DNA from: Phycisphaeraceae bacterium
GTDB lineage: Bacteria; Planctomycetota; Phycisphaerae; Phycisphaerales; Phycisphaeraceae
Assembly: GCA_028284155.1 (NCBI GenBank)
Contig: JANQSF010000096.1
Location: 1-51,793 of the forward strand
Direction: 5' to 3'
DNA: 51,793 nucleotides
Shown piece by piece: positions 47,961 through 51,793 of this stretch. The position numbers were made by a program, and so were the translations under genes. The notes under the pieces are model-generated. The model had not been told where the DNA came from and did no database searches. It worked only from the letters and a program-made list of their open reading frames with translations. Positions within the stretch are counted from its first letter, which is position 1, and the number at the start of each line of letters is the position of its first letter.

Positions 47961-49520
47961 TCACTCTCGATCTTGTCGGCCGTGTGTATGTCTGGATGAG
48001 TCGCCATCCCCCGCCGGCGGCACGCGTTTGCCCTGCGGGTCGTACTCGGGGCGGTCGGTCGCCGTCGCCAACCGCTGTTGCATCTCGTCGTCGGTGACGT
48101 GTTCCAAACGCTCCGCCGGCGCGTGCACGTGGTCAACCGGCAGGGCCAATTCCTGGTGCAGGTAGCTCTCCCACAAACGGTGCGTCCGCACCAGCCCGCG
48201 CGCCGCGTCCCGGCCCTGCTCGGTCAGACGCAACCCGTCGCCGGATTGCTCGACCATGCCCTCCCGCCGCAACGTCGCCGCCGCCCACCAACGCGTCAAC
48301 CCCGACAGGTGCAACGCCCGCGCGATCGTCGCCATCGGCGTCGGCCCAATGACAACCGCCGCCGCGCTACCTCCGCTACCTTCGACCTTCGACTTTCGAC
48401 TCTCGCTCTTCGCCATTTGACTTTCGACATTCGACATTCCTCTCCCCGCTCGCTCTTCAAGTCGATACAACAACCCCAGCACGTCCTCGCGCGCGATGCG
48501 GACGCGCAGCAGCCACTGCCGAACGACCCGCGCCGCCACGCCGTGCCGCGGCGCGAACAGCATGACGAGCCCGAACAGCACGCCCGCCATCACCGCCATC
48601 ATGCCCGACGTCACCGTGTCGCCGTAGCCGAACCACGTCGGCACGGTGTGCGCCGCGACGTGGCCGAGCAGCGCCGACAACGCGGCGAACACCAGGCTCA
48701 CCACGATCATCGTCGGCAGCCGATCGGTCAGCAGGTGCGCCGCCGCGGCCGGCACGATCAGCATCGCGATGACCAGGATCGACCCGATCGTCTCGAACGA
48801 CGCCACCGTCGTGATCGCCACCAGCGTCATGAGCAGGTAGTGCATCAGCTTCGCGTTGATCCCCATCGTCGTCGCCAGGTCGGGGTCGAACGAACTGATC
48901 TTCAACTCTTTGAAGAACAGCGCGACGAACGTGGCGTTGATCAAGAGGATCACACCGAGGATCACCACCGCCCGCGGCACGCGCAGCGCGCCGATGTCCC
49001 ACGTGTCCCACGGCGCCAGCTCCAGCGCCCCGTGCAGCACGCAGTCGGCGTCGAGGTGCGTGTGCGACGCCGCCCGCTGGATCATGATCAGCCCGACCGC
49101 GAACAGCGTCGTGAACACCACGCCCATCGCCGCCCCGCGCTCGACCTTGCCGAACGCGTGGACCCACTGCGTCAGCAACGTCGTCAGCACGCCGACGACC
49201 ACCGCGCCGCCCAACATCACCCACGGGTTTCGGCTGTCCACACCCTGCGCCCATTCCGCAACGCCCGGCAGCATCGCCGCGACCGTCGGGCTTCCCTTCA
49301 GCCAAACCATCAGCAGGAACCCGCCGGCCAACCCCGGCAGCACCGCGTGGCTGATCGCGTCCCCCATCATGCTCATCCGCCGCAGCACCAGGAAGTTGCC
49401 CAGCAGCGCACACGCCATCGCGCACAGTGCACCGATCACCACGATCCACGTGTGACTCGCGTCCCACGTAAACCCCAGCGCCGCCGCGCTCATCGAGATG
49501 CCTAACGATTCAACCATCAT
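47961..49520 (-). CDS. Metal ABC transporter permease fused to a DtxR/MntR-like domain
   Basis: 519 residues from the ATG pair at 49520/49517. Residues about 1-330: ABC-3 family permease (ZnuB/MntB type) with nine or so membrane segments, including LLGNFLVLRRMSMMGDAISH and TVASFETIGSILVIAMLIVP. After a Ser/Lys-rich linker made of repeat sequence, the C-terminal 130 or so residues resemble the winged helix plus metal-binding/dimerisation region of MntR/DtxR: ALHLSGLTRWWAAATLRREG, GLRLTEQGRDAARGLVRTHR, LWESYLHQELALPVDHVHAP, AERLEHVTDDEMQQRL. This suggests control of manganese, iron or zinc import by direct sensing. The usual ATPase and binding-protein genes are not adjacent. Confidence 0.88.
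   Translation of the reverse strand: MMVESLGISMSAAALGFTWDASHTWIVVIGALCAMACALLGNFLVLRRMSMMGDAISHAVLPGLAGGFLLMVWLKGSPTVAAMLPGVAEWAQGVDSRNPWVMLGGAVVVGVLTTLLTQWVHAFGKVERGAAMGVVFTTLFAVGLIMIQRAASHTHLDADCVLHGALELAPWDTWDIGALRVPRAVVILGVILLINATFVALFFKELKISSFDPDLATTMGINAKLMHYLLMTLVAITTVASFETIGSILVIAMLIVPAAAAHLLTDRLPTMIVVSLVFAALSALLGHVAAHTVPTWFGYGDTVTSGMMAVMAGVLFGLVMLFAPRHGVAARVVRQWLLRVRIAREDVLGLLYRLEERAGRGMSNVESQMAKSESRKSKVEGSGGSAAAVVIGPTPMATIARALHLSGLTRWWAAATLRREGMVEQSGDGLRLTEQGRDAARGLVRTHRLWESYLHQELALPVDHVHAPAERLEHVTDDEMQQRLATATDRPEYDPQGKRVPPAGDGDSSRHTHGRQDRE
48381..48440 (-). repeat. TTTCGACATTCGACATT-type repeat inside the permease fusion gene
   Basis: Tandem TTCGACT/TTCGACA words (plus strand) encode the linker NVESQMAKSESRKSKVEG on the minus strand. 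The words CGACATTCGACATT recur in intergenic DNA at about 18827-18840. Confidence 0.65.
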
Positions 49521-49528
49521 CAGCCCCC

Positions 49529-49534
49529 ATTCTA
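49529..49534 (-). promoter_or_regulatory. -10 box TAGAAT, leaderless start of the permease fusion gene
   Basis: On the minus strand TAGAAT is followed by GGGGGCTG and the ATG at 49520. The G run could be read as a ribosome binding site, so the case is weaker than the others. Between 49535 and 49657 only CTTCCGG-type repeats are seen. Confidence 0.45.
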
Positions 49535-49657
49535 CGCAGCCCAACCCGCTGACACCTGAACCGGCTTCGCGGACCGCTTTCGAGGTCATTTCCGGGGACC
49601 CTTCCACGTACCCTTCCGGCGGAAGTTTCGGGGGCACTTCCGGGGGTCACTTCCGAG

Positions 49658-50022
49658 GGCCGCTTGCGGCTTTGCGCGGCCCCACTCCCCAAACATTTCT
49701 CAACCCAATCACCCACTTTGTGCGCGACAACCACAGACACCAGCGCACCCCGACACATCAACCACACCCTCCCCCCTCCCGCCAAACACCAAAACCACAA
49801 CCAACCCCCAACCCGCCAACGACTTGCGCCAACAGCGCCGTTTGTCACCCCGACGTCACCCCCCGCGTTGCAACGCCGTGAGGCCACATCTCCATGTCTA
49901 CCCCGACATGAATGTGGCGGGATAGACACCAAACCCGACACGCGTTTGGCGGGCATGACGGGGCATTCGGGTTGTAAAAACGTGTTCATCCATAGGGGAC
50001 GACTTATCAGTGATGTGCGCAC
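49658..50022 (-). repeat. 360-bp dispersed non-coding element, copy B
   Basis: Inverted relative to copy A at 31531-31890 and very similar: the first 315 or so bp align with no net length change, and a 6-bp insertion lies near the 3' end. Both ends are shared: a GTGCGCAC word at one end (50015-50022) and the GCCGCAAGCGGC palindrome at the other (49658-49672). The 12-bp core stem has one extra mismatch here. It lies between the divergent permease and DUF1579-like genes. Confidence 0.85.
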
Positions 50023-50181
50023 AGCGGCGTACCGATATCGCCCCACGACCAATCACCGCGCTGCGTTGACCGACAGAAAACCAAGTGGGATAATCAGCCA
50101 AGGTGGCGTGTCTGCTCCGAACTCGATTCACTGCTCAGGAACGATCCCGGTGAGGTTAACAACGGCTTTCCGCTATTCGTT

Positions 50182-50209
50182 TTGATTCCGCTTAATCACT
50201 GGTTATACC
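50182..50209 (+). promoter_or_regulatory. Promoter of the DUF1579-like gene
   Basis: TTGATT (50182-50187), 16-bp spacer, TATACC (50204-50209). The ATG follows 34 nt later with AAAGG as ribosome binding site. The rest of 50023-50181 shows nothing I recognise. Confidence 0.5.
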
Positions 50210-50243
50210 ACTCCAGGTTTCACATCCATCAAAGGCGCTTGTC

Positions 50244-50768
50244 ATGACCAAACGAACGTTAATACCACTTCTCTGCTCTGCGATACTGGTGACCCCACAC
50301 ACGCCAGCCTTCGCTGAAGACAATCCAATGGAAGTGTTCGCTCCAATGGTCGGCAAGTGGACGACTCGTACTGTCCACAAGCCGAGTCAAAACAATCCGA
50401 AGGAATTGACTAGCACTGGCAGGTTCGTGGCCGAAATGATTCTCGACAATAGATTCATCCGTGTGGAAGGCACCGGGGCAACTCCAACTCAGAAACGAAT
50501 GAAATACACAGTCATGATGACCTACGACGAGCGTAAGCAGAGTTATCGTCGCTGGGTTTTTCGTTCAGATGGCTTTACGGCAGAGGCCACCGGTGTCTGG
50601 AATGCGAAAAAGAAGACAATCACGTGGTCGACCATTGGACTTCCGACAGGCATGACTTTCACGATAACAGGCACGATCAACAGGGACAGTCTTGAACTAA
50701 CCATGTACGGAAAACGGGCGGATGGAACTGTCCTGATGGATACAAAGACAACCGCTCGCAAGGAGTAA
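50244..50768 (+). CDS. Exported DUF1579-like protein
   Basis: 174 residues. Signal peptide MTKRTLIPLLCSAILVTPHT with cleavage after AFA. The mature part begins PMEVFAPMVGKWTTRTVHKP, then FVAEMILDNRFIRVEGTGAT, TVMMTYDERKQSYRRWVFRS and GVWNAKKKTITWSTIGLPTG, a single antiparallel beta-barrel pattern like the DUF1579 family (lipocalin-like). Function unknown. The DNA is clearly AT-richer than the rest of the window, and the gene has its own two-box promoter. Confidence 0.75.
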   Translation: MTKRTLIPLLCSAILVTPHTPAFAEDNPMEVFAPMVGKWTTRTVHKPSQNNPKELTSTGRFVAEMILDNRFIRVEGTGATPTQKRMKYTVMMTYDERKQSYRRWVFRSDGFTAEATGVWNAKKKTITWSTIGLPTGMTFTITGTINRDSLELTMYGKRADGTVLMDTKTTARKE

Positions 50769-50775
50769 CACGCAG

Positions 50776-50847
50776 GTAGGCCGGGCAAGTTGCCCGGTGG
50801 GTGGGCGCACCATGACCGTTGTCTGTCGGGCAAGGTACTCGGCCTAC
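50776..50847. repeat. REP-type inverted pair, family GTAG-b (copy 2, decayed)
   Basis: The left arm GTAG plus GCCGGGCA-agt-TGCCCGG is intact. The right arm ends GGCCTAC but has lost most of the palindrome. It lies just after the DUF1579-like gene. Confidence 0.75.
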
Positions 50848-50927
50848 GGCCTGCGACCAGAACGAACCACCCCGCAGAATGCGGCGACGGATGAACTCAG
50901 TCGCCAGCCTTCACATCTGAATTCACG

Positions 50928-51086
50928 ATGTCTACACCAATAGCAAAACACCTTGGCGAACTTCGCGATTCGATCGCCCACGGAAAGCAGACGACGCAAA
51001 AGGCACTCGACCGAATCGTCGCGGATTTGGCGGCCACTTGTTCGAGCAGTTTCATGATCGAACCATGTCAAACAAACCCCAACTAG
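50928..51086 (+). CDS. Possible small protein or gene remnant
   Basis: 52 residues, MSTPIAKHLGELRDSIAHGK, QTTQKALDRIVADLAATCSS, then SFMIEPCQTNPN. A charged amphipathic helix followed by a short tail. Codon use is fair and the start context is poor. It may be the N-terminal remnant of a longer gene. Nothing else is visible between 50848 and 51215 except a TTGACA word at 51138. Confidence 0.35.
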   Translation: MSTPIAKHLGELRDSIAHGKQTTQKALDRIVADLAATCSSSFMIEPCQTNPN

Positions 51087-51215
51087 TCAATCGGGCGCCA
51101 TTATCTTTCTAACCAAGCCGCAGACAACAACTTGCCCTTGACAAGCGGGTCACCGACCGTGATGATATGTCATCGTTTCTTAATACAGTAATTGTTATGT
51201 GGCACAGACTAACGC

Positions 51216-51731
51216 ATGCCTGATTCGTCAATTGCGACGCTGGTTGCACAGATCGAACGCGAGTTCGGCATTTCGATCCCTATCTCTCCTGCACCAGACG
51301 TGTCCGCTGTTCCAACGCCCCTGCAACCGCTCTACTCATACTCGGACGGCCTGACGCTACCTTTCGCCAACATTCACCAGATTGCCGATTTCGACCGAAC
51401 AACGTTTCCTAACTGGATATGCTTCGGCTCCGACAATTACTTCTCATACTTCCTTTGTCATCACTCCAACACGCCGTCACTCACGACATGGGATCACGAA
51501 GCTGGCCAGGACATTGAAGGGCTATTCGACACCGTCTTTGATTGGCTGACTGACGAGTATGAATCGTTCGTTGATACCGACACCGACGACAACACCGTTC
51601 ACGTCATGTCAGTTCCCGATGGTGCGTCAAAAACCGCCACTATTGCAGAGCTCAAGAGAATCTCTGACCGGTCATCATCGGAATTGCTCGGCCTACTTAG
51701 AAACTATCTCAAATCAGGCACTTTCCCCTGA
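51216..51731 (+). CDS. SUKH-like (SMI1/KNR4) putative immunity protein
   Basis: 171 residues. SUKH superfamily pattern: an N-terminal helix (IATLVAQIEREFGISIP), LYSYSDGLTLPFANIHQIAD, NWICFGSDNYFSYFLC, TTWDHEAGQDIEGLFDTVFD and WLTDEYESFV, i.e. the ΦSDG, cFG and wdHE segments of the family. Members are commonly immunity proteins that neutralise polymorphic toxins. No toxin gene is seen next to it in the window. The DNA is AT-richer than the average here. Its 3' end overlaps the convergent partial gene by 28 bp. Confidence 0.75.
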   Translation: MPDSSIATLVAQIEREFGISIPISPAPDVSAVPTPLQPLYSYSDGLTLPFANIHQIADFDRTTFPNWICFGSDNYFSYFLCHHSNTPSLTTWDHEAGQDIEGLFDTVFDWLTDEYESFVDTDTDDNTVHVMSVPDGASKTATIAELKRISDRSSSELLGLLRNYLKSGTFP

Positions 51732-51793
51732 CGCCTGAGTCTTCGGTACCACAGCAGGGCGCAGGCGAGCATGATCGATCCCAGGTAGTTTGA
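51704..51793 (-). CDS. C-terminal end of a membrane protein (truncated by window edge)
   Basis: The minus-strand frame is open from the window end to a TAG at 51704-51706: SNYLGSIMLACALLWYRRLR followed by RQGKVPDLR. A membrane helix with a basic cytoplasmic tail is clearly visible. The family cannot be told from 29 residues. It overlaps the last codons of the SUKH-like gene in convergent orientation. Confidence 0.5.
   Translation of the reverse strand, partial: SNYLGSIMLACALLWYRRLRRQGKVPDLR

Noticed and set aside
50844..51071. A 75-codon minus-strand frame near the right end
   Set aside because: No ribosome binding site and no protein-like pattern; the plus-strand frame at 50928 has the better codon use, though it is also weak.
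1..51793. RAYT, IS or phage genes and CRISPR arrays
   Set aside because: No HUH/Y1 transposase, DDE transposase, integrase or cas-like protein is visible in any frame, and the repeats are not evenly spaced direct repeats with unique spacers.

Overview
The window is GC-rich (roughly 60-65 percent by eye) bacterial chromosomal DNA from a member of the Planctomycetota, most likely of the Phycisphaerae lineage (inference). The evidence is a secreted DUF1598-like protein, a planctomycete-type cytochrome c protein, two Tat-exported xylose-isomerase-like TIM-barrel proteins, a metal ABC permease fused to a DtxR-like domain, and many exported hydrolases next to a normal bacterial core (signal peptidase I, PhoU, WaaA, ProB, PNPase, S15, IF-3, CdsA, AmtB-PII).

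Layout. 1-2.7 kb: end of an unknown gene, an exported DUF1598-like protein, signal peptidase I and a small unknown. 2.7-9.4 kb: exported gamma-glutamyltransferase, NfeD-type membrane protease, PhoU behind a Pho-box-like triplet, a receiver-ATPase protein and a PNPOx-fold protein. 9.6-22 kb: two sugar isomerase-like proteins around a PPK2 kinase, a membrane protein plus PhyH dioxygenase, a 1073-residue exported esterase-like hydrolase, KDO transferase, glutamate 5-kinase and a two-gene TPR-like unit. 22-31 kb: SRAP (YedK) protein, toroid protein, three small exported proteins, SASA esterase, an esterase broken by an in-frame amber codon, small unknowns, a SIMPL protein, a frameshifted gene and a repeat mosaic. 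31-38 kb: a 360-bp dispersed non-coding element (copy A), Cof-type HAD phosphatase, YdjM-like membrane hydrolase, amidohydrolase, amtB-glnK behind a sigma-54/NtrC-like control region, and rpsO. 38-51.8 kb: pnp, cold shock protein, small unknowns, infC, Gfo/Idh oxidoreductase, cdsA, cytochrome c protein, permease-DtxR fusion, element copy B, then a more AT-rich end with a DUF1579-like protein, a SUKH-like immunity protein and the tail of a membrane protein.

Two genome-scale patterns stand out. First, about half of the gene junctions carry short palindromic repeats. Several have the REP/BIME form: a tetranucleotide (GTAG or GTGC) followed by a palindrome, present as an inverted pair around a short spacer. 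At least six such families occur in 52 kb, with compensatory changes in the stems, and no RAYT transposase gene is in the window. Other repeat types have entered coding sequence as linker peptides (waaA, the permease fusion). Second, at least seven genes have a TANNAT-like -10 box only 6-8 nt before the start codon and no ribosome binding site, so they are probably transcribed as leaderless mRNAs; other genes have the same box 35-75 nt upstream plus a GAAAGG/GGAG-type site.

Functionally the region is mixed housekeeping plus exported hydrolysis. No prophage, CRISPR array, rRNA or convincing tRNA was seen.
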